NCBI GenBank assembly: GCA_031396835.1
Contig: JANNLO010000032.1
Span: 1-39,264, forward strand
Direction: 5' to 3'
Origin: Snowella sp031396835
GTDB lineage: Bacteria; Cyanobacteriota; Cyanobacteriia; Cyanobacteriales; Microcystaceae
DNA length: 39,264 nucleotides
This document shows, piece by piece, positions 15,250 to 24,292 of this stretch. The translations under genes and the position numbers were made by a program. The notes below the pieces were generated by a model. That model was not told where the DNA came from. It saw only the letters and a program-made list of their open reading frames with translations, and ran no database searches. Every line of letters begins with the position of its first letter. Position 1 is the stretch's first letter.

Positions 15250-15585
15250 AATATTTAAATTGCTTAAAAAAATAAAAGTTATTATAAAATGTTTTTTCTT
15301 AATGGCTTTAAAAGGAAAGTTTTTTGTGAATTTTCCTAAAAGCTATTGACTCTATAAAGATAGTTAGTCTAAAAAAATATCTATTTCTAGAAGCGATAAA
15401 AGAGGAATTCATTACAAGATTTGAGAAAAACAGCAACGGAAACAAATCTTAATTTAAATTAATCAGATAATTTATTAGGATTTAGTTATAACATTAAATA
15501 ACTTAAAACAAGAATTATCAAACTGAGATAGAATTAAGAATACTAAAAAAAACTTTTCTAAATTTATAAATAACCTACTTTTCTT
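15250..15585. other. AT-rich intergenic region before the NACHT gene
   Basis: The 336 bases hold no supportable gene. AGGAAA and TTTCCT near 15313-15337 form a weak hairpin that could end the mtnP-cupredoxin message. TTGACT at 15346-15351 with TCTAAA 16-17 bases later is a weak promoter candidate for the NACHT gene. Confidence 0.4.
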
Positions 15586-17883
15586 ATGGCGAAAAGATCT
15601 CTCTACGCATCTCCAGTAGGGATTAAACAAGCGAAAACGGCATTTAGTCGTAAAGGCTGGACTCAGGAAAATCTTGCTTTTGAAGTAAACCTGAAAACAC
15701 GCCAACCTATCTGGAGATTTTTTACAGGACAACCGATTGAACGTTATATTTTTATTGAAATTTGTTCTGTTCTAGAATTAAATTGGCGAGAAATTGCAGA
15801 AAATCCGCCTGACGAAATACCTGAATTTAATGAAAAAAGCCTTCCAAATATTGATCTTTTAGTGCAACAAGTGCGATCGCAGCGTCAAGATAAAATTCAA
15901 GACCAGTGCGGAACAGTCAAATTATTAGATATTAATTGTCCCGTTAAGTTAGAGAAAATTTATATTGAATTGAATATTTTGCAAGAAATTCCTTCTCAAC
16001 AATGGTTAGAATTGGCTGATCTACAAAATTTAACGCCCCAGGAATTTAATTATTTAAGTTTAGGAGAAATATCTCAAAAAAGTGTTTCTGGATTTAAAGC
16101 GATTGAAGATCATGCCAAAATCAGAATTTTAGGAAATCCTGGAGCGGGTAAAACCACTTTTTTACAACATCTTGCTATTCAGTGTAATCAAGGCAAATTT
16201 GCAGCTAACCGAGTTCCCATTTTTATTGCCCTAAAAGATTTTGCAGAAGAATCTCAAAAGAGAGATGAATTTAGCCTTTTAAATTATATTCATTCTGAAT
16301 TTCTTGCCTCTGGTATTGTTGAACTTTCTGCTATTGAAAACTTGTTACGTGAGGGCAGAATTTTACTTTTATTAGATGGATTAGATGAAGTTCTTAATAT
16401 TAATATTAATAATGTTTATCATGAAATTTATCGCTTTTCTGAAAAGTATTATAAAAATCTGTTTATTACGACCTGTCGAACAGCAGGAAAAACACTTAAT
16501 CTTAAAGGTTTTATTGATGTAGAAATTGCACCTTTTATCTCGGAACAAATTGTTGCTTTTGCTCAAAAATGGTTTGCTGAATTTATTAAAAATCCGATTA
16601 ATGATTCCCATAAACAAGCTGTTCAGTTTATTAACACACTAGATTTACCCCAAAATTTACGATTGCGCCAACTAATTGTAACGCCTTTATTTCTCCATCT
16701 TGCTTGTTGGATTTTTGCTCATCAAGGTCAGTTTCCCTGTCCAGAAAGTGAGTTTTATAAGCAGTGTTTAGACCTTTTACTGGGCAAATGGGATGAAATC
16801 AGGGGAATTCAACGGGATGAAGTGTCTAAAGGGCTTTTATTACCCCAAAAACTTCGATTACTTAGTCAGATTGCGGCGACGACTTTTGAGCAGGGAGAAT
16901 ATTTCTTTGAAAAACGCAAGATTGAGCGATATATTGAAGATTATCTCAGCGATTTGCCAGATTCATCCACCGAACCCGAAGAATTACAATTAGAAAGTGA
17001 AGAAATTCTCAAGGCGATCGCTTTACAAAATGGATTACTAACCGAACGAGTCAGAGGAATATTTTCCTTTTCTTATTTAGCTTTTCAAGAATATTTTACA
17101 GCCCGAAAAATCGTCACTAATTCCCATTTACAAACCCTAGAAAATACTTTAGAAGAGTTAATTAGTCATATCACAGAACCACGTTGGCGAGAGATATTTT
17201 TGTTGACAGCAGCGATGTTGAGAAAAGCAGATAAATTAGTTCAATTAATGAAGCAAAAAATTGATGATTTGGTCGCACTAGATCCTTATTTACAAGAATT
17301 TTTGATTTGGGCTAATCAAACATCTTTAGCTCTTTTATCGCCAACTTTAGTAAATTATACTACTTATTGGATGTTAATTCATCTTCCTGATCTGGCTCCA
17401 TATTTTATCCTCGCTTACACATTTAATCAAGAAATAGTTCTCGAATTAGTATTAGATAGTTTGGTCTCAAAATGTTCTTTTTTTAATACCGATTCTACCA
17501 ATGTTCATCTGTGTAATGATCTCATGACTAATACATTAACTGACATGGAAGATGTGCACCTCAAACAATGTTTGTCTGAACTTAAAAATCAACTTCCCGA
17601 TCCCAGTCAAGGCAAAGCTCAATTTTATGCTTGGTGTCAAGCTCATCATTTTGCTTGGACTGAACAGTTAAAAGCCGCGATCGCCTTACATCGTCAGATT
17701 CAACGTCAGTGGAGTTTTACGCCCAAACAAAAGCAGATTTTACAACGTTATTATGAGGCTAATCAATTACTCATCGACTGTCTAAATAGTAACTATGAAA
17801 TCACGATTGCGGTACGCCAAAAAATCGAAAATAGTTTATTATTACCTCAAAAAGAATGGGAGAAAAGTTTAATCAATAACTGA
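15586..17883 (+). CDS. NACHT-domain STAND NTPase with N-terminal HTH-like domain
   Basis: This 765-residue protein is a bacterial NLR-like STAND protein. Residues about 10-75 form an XRE-like helix-turn-helix (GIKQAKTAFSRKGWTQENLA). The NACHT core has Walker A GNPGAGKT (183-190), Walker B ILLLLDGLDEV (259-269) and a sensor strand FITTCRTA (293-300), followed by a winged-helix region and FSYLAFQEYFTARKI. The last 130 residues (from about FYAWCQAHHFAWTEQLK) resemble the NACHT C-terminal helical domain NCH2 of cyanobacterial proteins. Several bacterial NACHT proteins protect against phages, so defence or signalling is the leading idea. No leucine-rich, WD40 or TPR sensor and no nuclease effector are visible. 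No other defence gene adjoins it. Confidence 0.85.
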   Translation: MAKRSLYASPVGIKQAKTAFSRKGWTQENLAFEVNLKTRQPIWRFFTGQPIERYIFIEICSVLELNWREIAENPPDEIPEFNEKSLPNIDLLVQQVRSQRQDKIQDQCGTVKLLDINCPVKLEKIYIELNILQEIPSQQWLELADLQNLTPQEFNYLSLGEISQKSVSGFKAIEDHAKIRILGNPGAGKTTFLQHLAIQCNQGKFAANRVPIFIALKDFAEESQKRDEFSLLNYIHSEFLASGIVELSAIENLLREGRILLLLDGLDEVLNININNVYHEIYRFSEKYYKNLFITTCRTAGKTLNLKGFIDVEIAPFISEQIVAFAQKWFAEFIKNPINDSHKQAVQFINTLDLPQNLRLRQLIVTPLFLHLACWIFAHQGQFPCPESEFYKQCLDLLLGKWDEIRGIQRDEVSKGLLLPQKLRLLSQIAATTFEQGEYFFEKRKIERYIEDYLSDLPDSSTEPEELQLESEEILKAIALQNGLLTERVRGIFSFSYLAFQEYFTARKIVTNSHLQTLENTLEELISHITEPRWREIFLLTAAMLRKADKLVQLMKQKIDDLVALDPYLQEFLIWANQTSLALLSPTLVNYTTYWMLIHLPDLAPYFILAYTFNQEIVLELVLDSLVSKCSFFNTDSTNVHLCNDLMTNTLTDMEDVHLKQCLSELKNQLPDPSQGKAQFYAWCQAHHFAWTEQLKAAIALHRQIQRQWSFTPKQKQILQRYYEANQLLIDCLNSNYEITIAVRQKIENSLLLPQKEWEKSLINN

Positions 17884-17895
17884 TAGTTTGTAAAG

Positions 17896-19089
17896 CTAAA
17901 GTGTTAAGCTTCTTTCTTGTTGTTCTGCCTCCATTGCTTCAAATAAAGCGAGAAAATTGCCTTCACCAAATCCTTGAGCATTATCGCGGCGTTCGATAAA
18001 TTCAAAAAAGAAAGTCGGTTTATTAAAAATAGGACGAGTAAAAATTTGCATGAGTAAAGAGGTGTGATTATCTTTAGGAAAATCTAATAAAATTTGTCCT
18101 GATTTTAACTGTTGCCACTGTTCAAAAGTCAGAGAGGATTGAATTTTTAGAAAGTGTTTTTCTTCCAGTTTTTGGTAATAACTTGGAGGTACAAATAAAA
18201 AGTCTAATCCTAAATTTTTCATTTGATGCACGGTTTGAAAAATGTCGCTTGTTCCCAGGGCAATATGTTGAATCCCTGATCCGTAATTTAGGTCTAAAAA
18301 TTCTTGAATTTGGGAATTATCAGAAGTTGGTTCATTAATATTAAATCGGATATTATTGCTGGGATCAATCAGAGCTTGACTATATAAACCAGAATTAGCT
18401 GTTGTAATCGTAAATAATTGCTGGATATGAAAATCGAAAACTTTTTGATACCAAGCTACCGCAGATTTTAATTGATGACGCTCAACATTTAAAACGACAT
18501 GATCAATTGCCGTAATTTTTGATTGTAAATTCGAGAAATTATTTGTTAATAAATGAGGTTGAATTTTAAAGGATGAATTAAATATTTGAACAGATTGTAA
18601 ATTGATATTATTAGGTTTATTACAGTTTTCTAAAATGTTATTTTCAACTTGAGATTCTAATAAATTAAGAGAATTCTTTTGAATATTTTCATAGAAAGGA
18701 GGGTTAGTTTTATGATTTTCAATTAAAGTATGTTCCAGACTACCCCAAGCTTTTATTTTGATCATTCTTGAGTTTTTTTGATCGATTAAATCATTTTCAA
18801 GAATTTCAATATGTAAACTTGTTAATCTTTGACAAACTGAATCAAAATCTTCAACTTTAAAAGCAATATCAGCGACACCTGGAGGATGTTTTTTGAGAAA
18901 ATCAGCAACGGGACTAATATCATTTAAGGGAGAAGAAATTAAGAATAAAATGTTATTAATTCCCACGAATTCGGTGATTGTATGAGCGTTAATCCTTTCT
19001 CCCAAAAACGAAAATCCCATTTTTTTGATAAACCAATTTCGCGATCGCCGACTATCTGCAACATAGAAATGAATATAAGCAATTTCCAT
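17896..19089 (-). CDS. hppD: 4-hydroxyphenylpyruvate dioxygenase
   Basis: HPPD converts 4-hydroxyphenylpyruvate to homogentisate, the head group for tocopherol. The 397-residue protein has two vicinal-oxygen-chelate halves. The iron ligands are His197 (AIDHVVLNV), His275 (GIQHIALGT) and Glu363 (FFFEFIERRDN), and the C-terminal GFGEGNFLALFEAMEAEQ is diagnostic. The linker at about 135-190 is Asn-rich and poorly conserved. The gene follows the tocopherol methyltransferase after 10 bases, the same order as slr0089-slr0090 in Synechocystis, so an operon is very likely. It converges on the NACHT gene with only 12 bases between stop codons. Confidence 0.93.
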   Translation of the reverse strand: MEIAYIHFYVADSRRSRNWFIKKMGFSFLGERINAHTITEFVGINNILFLISSPLNDISPVADFLKKHPPGVADIAFKVEDFDSVCQRLTSLHIEILENDLIDQKNSRMIKIKAWGSLEHTLIENHKTNPPFYENIQKNSLNLLESQVENNILENCNKPNNINLQSVQIFNSSFKIQPHLLTNNFSNLQSKITAIDHVVLNVERHQLKSAVAWYQKVFDFHIQQLFTITTANSGLYSQALIDPSNNIRFNINEPTSDNSQIQEFLDLNYGSGIQHIALGTSDIFQTVHQMKNLGLDFLFVPPSYYQKLEEKHFLKIQSSLTFEQWQQLKSGQILLDFPKDNHTSLLMQIFTRPIFNKPTFFFEFIERRDNAQGFGEGNFLALFEAMEAEQQERSLTL

Positions 19090-19099
19090 AATTTCAGAC

Positions 19100-19996
19100 T
19101 CAGCCTATATTAGATTTTGTAGCAGTTAAAACGCCAAATCTGACTAAACCTCGACGATAACCCCGACTCATTAAACCGAGGGATAAAGCTGCTTCAATAG
19201 TTCGCCAACCCGACTTAAATAACCCAAAAATTGCTTCTGGTTTAATCGCTGAATCTATCACCATATCCCAAAAAGGTGCGACCGAAATTGACCAATCATC
19301 TGCCCGTAAATCTTTAAAACCACACTTAATTGCGATCGCTTCATAATCAGGCAAAGAAATCACATGGGGCAAACAATAAACCCGATAAATTTCTGCTAAA
19401 TGTCTTTTTTCATCAGATGTTAAATTACCTGCCAAAGAAGTTGTTGGACGATGACACCAAGTTGCCAAAATCAAATTTCCACCTGGTCTTAAAACGCGAT
19501 AACATTCAGCTAAAAATTGAGTTTTATCGGGCATATGTTCCCCACTTTCTAATGACCAAACTAAGTCAAAATGATTATCGGGAAAAGGCATTTGGAGTGC
19601 GTCTGCAACCTCAAATTGAACTTGCTCTTCTAATCCTTTTTCTTTGGCTCTAATTGTTGCTCTGGCAGCTTGTACGGGAGATAGGGTAATGCCTGTAACA
19701 TTTGCGTTGAATTTTTCGGCTAAATAAAGACTACTGCCGCCAATACCACAACCAACATCAATAATAGTTTGCGGATGAGATGGAGGATTATTGCGATCGC
19801 GATCGGTATAACCTGTCCAAAATAAAAGTTCTTCAATCAGGTCAATTTGTGCTTGACGACGTTCTACGCGATGATTTCCAGATCGCCCGTAGTATCCATG
19901 GTGCATATGTTCACCCCAGATTTGCTCCCACAACCCGCTAGAATCATCGTAGAATTGCTGGATTTGTTGAGATAAGTCACTGCTCACATTGTTCAT
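19100..19996 (-). CDS. Gamma-tocopherol methyltransferase-like SAM methyltransferase
   Basis: This 298-residue class I methyltransferase begins with IQQFYDDSSGLWEQIWGEHMHHGYY, typical of the gamma-TMT/MPBQ methyltransferase group. SAM motif I follows (IIDVGCGIGGSS, 78-89), then FEVADALQMPFPDNHFDLVWSLESGEHMPDK and CYRVLRPGGNLI. It should convert gamma- to alpha-tocopherol at the membrane. Adjacency to HPPD supports the tocopherol assignment over sterol or ubiquinone methylation. The two genes overlap functionally and sit 10 bases apart. A tandem TGTAACTAAT repeat lies just upstream (about 20032-20051). Confidence 0.9.
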   Translation of the reverse strand: MNNVSSDLSQQIQQFYDDSSGLWEQIWGEHMHHGYYGRSGNHRVERRQAQIDLIEELLFWTGYTDRDRNNPPSHPQTIIDVGCGIGGSSLYLAEKFNANVTGITLSPVQAARATIRAKEKGLEEQVQFEVADALQMPFPDNHFDLVWSLESGEHMPDKTQFLAECYRVLRPGGNLILATWCHRPTTSLAGNLTSDEKRHLAEIYRVYCLPHVISLPDYEAIAIKCGFKDLRADDWSISVAPFWDMVIDSAIKPEAIFGLFKSGWRTIEAALSLGLMSRGYRRGLVRFGVLTATKSNIG

Positions 19997-20094
19997 TCGG
20001 ATTTAACCAGTTTTGTCTTGACTCCCACATTGTAACTAATTGTAACTAATTGCTTAGATCTCAACTTTTATCTATTTTTACAATTGTCAATAAC

Positions 20095-20451
20095 TTAAAT
20101 CCCCAGTTTTTGTGTTAATTCTGTTTCTTTAGCACGAAATCCAACCAAAACTGCCGCATTATCCTTAACAATTAGTGGACGCTTGAGAAGCATGGCATCT
20201 TGGGAAAACGCATCAATCCACTGCTGATCCGACCAATTCTGTTTTTCTGTTCCCAACGCACGATAAGATTGCCCAGAAGTATTTCGCATCGCCTTAGTTG
20301 TGAGAGAATTTGCCCAAGCTTCGATTGCTTGACGACTGGGAGGATTTTCTTTGGTGTTAATAAATTCGTAATTGATACTATTGCGCTCTAACCATTGCAA
20401 AGCTTTCTTACAAGTTCCACAGTTCGGAATTCCATAAACTTTGATAGACAT
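20095..20451 (-). CDS. Spx/ArsC-like thioredoxin-fold protein
   Basis: The 118-residue protein has the ArsC/Spx/YffB family opening KVYGIPNCGTCKKALQWLE with a CxxC pair (Cys11, Cys14). MLLKRPLIV follows near residue 90 and VGFRAKE near the end, where the Arg fits the family's anion site. YffB/Spx-like members are thiol reductases or regulators of unknown substrate; classical ArsC has a single Cys here and a longer chain. Arsenate reductase annotation by family should be treated with caution. No arsenic resistance gene is near. Confidence 0.85.
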   Translation of the reverse strand: MSIKVYGIPNCGTCKKALQWLERNSINYEFINTKENPPSRQAIEAWANSLTTKAMRNTSGQSYRALGTEKQNWSDQQWIDAFSQDAMLLKRPLIVKDNAAVLVGFRAKETELTQKLGI

Positions 20452-20901
20452 AAATCATCACTTATTTGTATTTTCCGTCTTCACGATATCGCAAAGTGTT
20501 GTCTAAATCATTAAAAGCGATCGCGTTTGTTCAGGAAATTTTTAGAACCTTCAAGTTTCCCATTCATCAAAAAAATCACTAACTGCAATACATTTTGGTC
20601 AATCAAAAACATAAGCTACTCATTGATCGTTTTGCATTTTTTATTTTGATCACACAACGCATAATTATATTTCTCTTTTAATTTGAGCTTATTCTCAGCT
20701 TCTTTTGAGAGTGCCGATAGAATTATCAACAAGTTAAGACCGCGTTTTTGAGTGAAACCGATTTTTTACAACTTCTGAGTAAACATCAAACCAGATGATA
20801 TTCATCAATGATATATTATTCTCAACAGTACAAAGCTTTCTAAATTTAAGATAGAAATCGTCTTTGCAATCTAGCCTTGATTTTTCAATTACATTACCAA
20901 A
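20452..20901. other. Divergent intergenic region, 450 bases
   Basis: This is AT-rich sequence between the Spx-like gene and a secreted-protein gene on opposite strands. A short direct repeat ATGATAT occurs twice 14 bases apart near 20796-20815, just before TATTAT-like boxes that could serve as a promoter for the plus-strand gene. One HIP1 site lies near 20517-20525. I found no RNA gene or coding frame that I can support. Confidence 0.4.
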
Positions 20902-21441
20902 ATGATAAATCTTTTACCAAAATTTTCTTGCTTTAGTACAACGGTTATTTTGGGACTATTACAATTAGTCTCTTTTCCTGTTAACCTAAAAGCGCAAACT
21001 CTTTCTGTGCCTCTCCCTTCTTCTTCTCAAAATAAAGTTCCCGTTACGCCAACTCTGCCCTATCCTCAAGACAAAGTTCCAACTGCTCAAGATAGTTTGC
21101 AAAATCCTCAATTAAATGATATTACCAATACTCCTGATCAATTGATAACCTGGGTTTGTAATAATGGCGATCAACAAATCGCAGTTGAAACTAAAGAAAT
21201 TACTTTTTGGAATCAATTAACTGAAGCTAATAAAAATTGGCAATGTAGTCAAAATATTCCCACTATTGCTGACAAAAAGCGCAGTTTTTCCTGTGAACCC
21301 AGTGACACAATGGGGCTGATTAGTGTTTATTGGTTAAAAGGAAAAGACGGAAAAACGACAATGCAAAGCTGGATGGATGGCTTAGCGAACAAATACAATA
21401 TGGTTTGTACCAGAGCAGAAACCAATATTTATTGGGAATAA
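20902..21441 (+). CDS. Secreted Cys-containing protein, unknown function
   Basis: The 179-residue protein starts with a signal peptide (about 1-31, cleavage near LKAQT). A Pro/Ser/Gln-rich linker (33-75) follows, and then a compact domain with four cysteines (WVCNN, WQCSQ, FSCEP, MVCTR), likely two disulfides. I do not recognise the domain. The repeated Trp and aromatic residues (WNQL, NWQC, YWLKG, IYWE) suggest a small beta-rich periplasmic fold. It stands alone on the plus strand. A long imperfect palindrome lies downstream. Confidence 0.65.
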   Translation: MINLLPKFSCFSTTVILGLLQLVSFPVNLKAQTLSVPLPSSSQNKVPVTPTLPYPQDKVPTAQDSLQNPQLNDITNTPDQLITWVCNNGDQQIAVETKEITFWNQLTEANKNWQCSQNIPTIADKKRSFSCEPSDTMGLISVYWLKGKDGKTTMQSWMDGLANKYNMVCTRAETNIYWE

Positions 21442-21566
21442 ATCATAGAATCTTTCTAATACTTTTAGACTTAGAAAAACTTAAATCAAGTTGTAGAATT
21501 GTTAGTTAGACCAAACTCTTCAATCACTATTTTTCCGCAGTAACACTATTGATAATTTGGTGAAGA

Positions 21567-21660
21567 AGCATCCTATTTTTGCAATAACCTGAACCTTAAG
21601 CTAGATGATGAAAGTCTCATCTTGATCGTTTTTCAGGATTATTTGCAATGTGAGGATGCT
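21567..21660. repeat. Long imperfect palindrome with nested hairpin
   Basis: The left arm 21567-21593 (AGCATCCT...TGCAATAACCTGAA) is the imperfect reverse complement of 21632-21660 (TTCAGGATTATTTGCAATG...AGGATGCT). Between them AGATGA and TCATCT form an inner stem. The whole 94 bases can fold into one long hairpin in either transcript. It lies between convergent genes and is followed by a T-rich tract on the plus strand. It could be a bidirectional terminator or a small MITE-like repeat; other copies in the genome would decide. Confidence 0.55.
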
Positions 21661-21683
21661 CCTTTTTTTATCTTTACTAATTC

Positions 21684-21950
21684 CTAATTAGTCTTCTTTA
21701 ACTCTGCCCGTAAGCGTTTGAGTTCATTTTCTAGCTCACGTATCTTGACATCTTTATCGGTACTTGCTTGGGTCGTGACAAAAGAACTGATAGCTTTAAC
21801 CTCTTCTTCATCTTCTAGAGCCAAGATGGTTTTGGTAATCACCGACGCAACAATCCCTTTTCGATCATTTTCGGATTTAAATTTGGGATAACTGAGAAGC
21901 TTATCTACAATTGCTAGTGCTTTTTTATTTCTGATATCGATAGACAACAT
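21684..21950 (-). CDS. Small protein with C-terminal coiled coil, unknown function
   Basis: From the ATG at 21948-21950 the product has 88 residues; an in-frame TTG nine codons upstream is an alternative. The first 60 residues look helical (IRNKKALAIVDKLLSYPKF). The last 30 form a charged coiled coil (KIRELENELKRLRAEL). It carries no recognised domain. It may be a small regulatory or oligomerising protein. The long palindrome lies just past its stop codon. Confidence 0.5.
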   Translation of the reverse strand: MLSIDIRNKKALAIVDKLLSYPKFKSENDRKGIVASVITKTILALEDEEEVKAISSFVTTQASTDKDVKIRELENELKRLRAELKKTN

Positions 21951-22221
21951 GGTAACTTCAACCTCTAATCGTGACAAAATCTACTTAATCTACTCTATCT
22001 CTTTTGGTTCTCTTTTTCCATATCTCTTCGAATTAATCTATCTTATTTGTTCCTTTTTTTTGATTAAGTAACTTTGCCCGACTCATTTTCAACTTTTTGC
22101 ATAGCTCCCCTTTTTCCAAAATAACTGGGTCTCAATCTAGATTTTTATTTCCATAAGCCTTTTTTAGTAAGCATTTTAGGCTTTTGGTAGATGTCATGAT
22201 TGAGCCCAGTGTTGTATTTAT

Positions 22222-22548
22222 CTAAGCTTCCGAAATGGGTGCATTGGGAAATTTACGGACGTGATGCTCTTTTGCCTCTAACAATTTATAGGAATCTGTC
22301 CCCATGCTTTGCCTGAATTTTTGCTCGGTCATGGCCAACAGTTCGGATGCGATCGCTTGCCATTGTTCACGGGTTTGCCAACGAATAACAAAAATAATTT
22401 CATCAGGAAGGTCGGGATTAATCCAGATTTCTTTTCCTAAAAAACCAGGTTGAAGAGCTAGAGTCTTTGTCCAAATTTTTTGGTCGTGTTCGATAAACTT
22501 TTCTCTAATTTCAGATTTAACCTCGAATTTTAGCCATTCAATAATCAT
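22222..22548 (-). CDS. TIGR03792-type ferredoxin-like-fold protein
   Basis: The 108-residue protein begins IIEWLKFEV and continues with REKFIEHDQKIWTKTLALQPGFLGKEIWINP. This matches the small cyanobacterial family I know as TIGR03792, distantly like antibiotic-biosynthesis monooxygenases and Dabb proteins. These usually form dimeric alpha-beta barrels; the function is unknown. The start is secured by an AGGAG ribosome site seven bases upstream. The gene is followed and preceded on the same strand by unrelated small and membrane-protein genes. Confidence 0.75.
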   Translation of the reverse strand: MIIEWLKFEVKSEIREKFIEHDQKIWTKTLALQPGFLGKEIWINPDLPDEIIFVIRWQTREQWQAIASELLAMTEQKFRQSMGTDSYKLLEAKEHHVRKFPNAPISEA

Positions 22549-22615
22549 GTTTAATCTCCTTAAATTTTAGTTAATTTTAATTATAAGTTAGATAATAAAT
22601 CGTGTATTACTTAAT

Positions 22616-23692
22616 TTATGAAATAGAGTTTTCAGAATTTAAGTCAGGATTTTGCAATCTATAATAATCTAACATTTCTTTGACAAAACTTGTACAAGGA
22701 ACAGCAATTAACACGCCTAAAACACCTGCAATTTTAACTCCAATAATTAAAGATAATAGCACCCAAATAGGGTGAACTCCTGTGAATTTTCCTAATAATC
22801 GAGGTGCAATTGCATTTTCAATTAATTGATCAACTAAAGTCGCGATCGCCAAGACTTTAACACCCAACCAAAAACTATTTAAACTAGCCAAGAGACTAAT
22901 AATAATAATGCTCAATCCACCGCCAAAAGGAAAAAGAGCCATCACTCCAATAATCAATCCAAACAATAAGCCAAAGGGAACATTTAAGACAACAAAAGCT
23001 AGAATCATACTAATTCCTAACCAAGTTGCCACGGTGAGTTGTCCGATATAATAATTATGAAAACTGCGACGTAAACCTTGCCTAATCGGAAGTCTTAAAG
23101 AAAAAGGAAACCATTGAAAAATCCCATTCCAAAAACTTTCTCCCTTTAATAATAAATAAATGGTAATAATTAAAATTAAACCTGCTTCAAAAATTCCACC
23201 AGCCGTTCCTAACATGAAAGTAATTATTTGTCCCGTGAGAGCTTGCAATTGTTCAGGCAGTTTTTCTGAAAATTTATTAACAAATTGACTAAGATTTGTG
23301 GGTAGTTTCCATCTAAGTGACCAATCTTGTAAAACTTGCAATTGATGACTACCTGACTCTCCCCAGAGCGGCAAAATTTGCAATAGTTGATTGATTTGCT
23401 CGGCTAAAATAGGAATCAGTAATAATGCCAAAGTTCCAATTAATAAAAAAGTTGTTGATAGGACTAAAATTATTGCTTGTAATCGTTGAATACGAGGATG
23501 AACTTGTAACCAGCGAACAGGATATCCTAAAATAAAAGCTAAAAGATTAGCAATAATAAAAATACGAATGGGGGATTGAAAATAGTCTAAAAGAAGGAGC
23601 AGAACCCAACCATTTAAGACAAGAATTGGGAATGCCATTCCCCAACAAAAACAACGAAAAAATCGAGGTGATAGACGGTTAAATTTCGTCAT
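22616..23692 (-). CDS. AI-2E family (PF01594) permease-like membrane protein
   Basis: This 358-residue integral membrane protein shows the AI-2E/UPF0118 layout: two or three N-terminal helices (about 11-100), a soluble segment with LQVLQDWSLRWKLPTNL (about 112-150), then about five helices. Family motifs are FHNYYIGQLTVATWLG, LNVPFGLLFGLIIGVMALFPFGGG and VDQLIENAIAPRLLGKFTGVHPIWVLLSLIIGVKIAGVLG. The family is associated with export of autoinducer-2 or with Na+/H+ exchange, but the substrate of cyanobacterial members is unknown. The gene stands 67 bases upstream of the TIGR03792 gene and may be cotranscribed with it. Confidence 0.9.
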   Translation of the reverse strand: MTKFNRLSPRFFRCFCWGMAFPILVLNGWVLLLLLDYFQSPIRIFIIANLLAFILGYPVRWLQVHPRIQRLQAIILVLSTTFLLIGTLALLLIPILAEQINQLLQILPLWGESGSHQLQVLQDWSLRWKLPTNLSQFVNKFSEKLPEQLQALTGQIITFMLGTAGGIFEAGLILIITIYLLLKGESFWNGIFQWFPFSLRLPIRQGLRRSFHNYYIGQLTVATWLGISMILAFVVLNVPFGLLFGLIIGVMALFPFGGGLSIIIISLLASLNSFWLGVKVLAIATLVDQLIENAIAPRLLGKFTGVHPIWVLLSLIIGVKIAGVLGVLIAVPCTSFVKEMLDYYRLQNPDLNSENSIS

Positions 23693-23805
23693 TGATTTTA
23701 AATCATTCAGTTCGCTGAAAATGAGAAATATAAGAGATAAAAACTGAATATTCTCCTAACATATTAGTTAAAGTTAAGCAAGTGGCCTTAATTAATTGTT
23801 AGATT

Positions 23806-23833
23806 GTAGAACAGGCAGGATGCCCATCCCACA
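23806..23833. repeat. Short GC-rich palindromic repeat of cyanobacterial type
   Basis: GGATG (23818-23822) and CATCC (23825-23829) form a perfect small hairpin within GAACAGGCAGGATGCC. The surrounding text resembles a dispersed repeat (AGAACAGGCAAGATGCC) I recall as abundant between genes of Microcystis and Cyanothece relatives. It lies in the gap between queF and the AI-2E gene. Family membership is from memory. Confidence 0.4.
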
Positions 23834-23857
23834 TTTTATATCTATTATTTCAGCCTA

Positions 23858-24292
23858 CTAAATTGTTTTTTCGTGTTCTACTTCAATCACCATATAGACA
23901 TTACCTCTGGGGTTAAAATCGCCTTTGATTTTTACAAAAAGTGGGTCACAAGCGGCAACAAAATCGTCAAGAATAACATTAATTACTTCTTCGTGAGAAA
24001 TATAGCGATCGCGGAAAGAATTTATATAAAGTTTGAGAGCTTTTAATTCGACAATTTTTTCATTAGGACAATAGTTAATATAAATAGTCGCAAAATCGGG
24101 ATAGCCTGAAAATGGACACTTGCAGGTAAATTCAGGCAGCTTCATCTGAACATCGTAACGCCGACCCAGACGAGGATTAGGAAAAGTAATTAATTTTCCT
24201 TCTTCAATGATACGTTCTCCATATTGAGCAGATTTTGGAGTTGATTCAAAATTTTCAGGCGTATTCGAGTCAGAATCAAATGTTTTACTCAT
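23858..24292 (-). CDS. queF: NADPH-dependent 7-cyano-7-deazaguanine reductase (preQ0 reductase)
   Basis: QueF reduces preQ0 to preQ1 in queuosine synthesis for tRNA. The chosen ATG at 24290-24292 gives 144 residues, the usual short unimodular size; an upstream GTG would add 13 residues not seen in the family. Visible are the catalytic Cys59 and Asp66 in KCPFSGYPDFA, and the QueF motif ELKALKLYINSFRDRYISHEE, which binds NADPH. The C-terminal FNPRGN is also typical. No other queuosine gene adjoins it. I saw no preQ1 riboswitch in the leader. Confidence 0.94.
   Translation of the reverse strand: MSKTFDSDSNTPENFESTPKSAQYGERIIEEGKLITFPNPRLGRRYDVQMKLPEFTCKCPFSGYPDFATIYINYCPNEKIVELKALKLYINSFRDRYISHEEVINVILDDFVAACDPLFVKIKGDFNPRGNVYMVIEVEHEKTI

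Noticed and set aside
20028..20053. Tandem TGTAACTAAT as a regulator binding site
   Set aside because: Two copies of a 10-base AT-rich word match no regulator site I know, and this may be a simple duplication.
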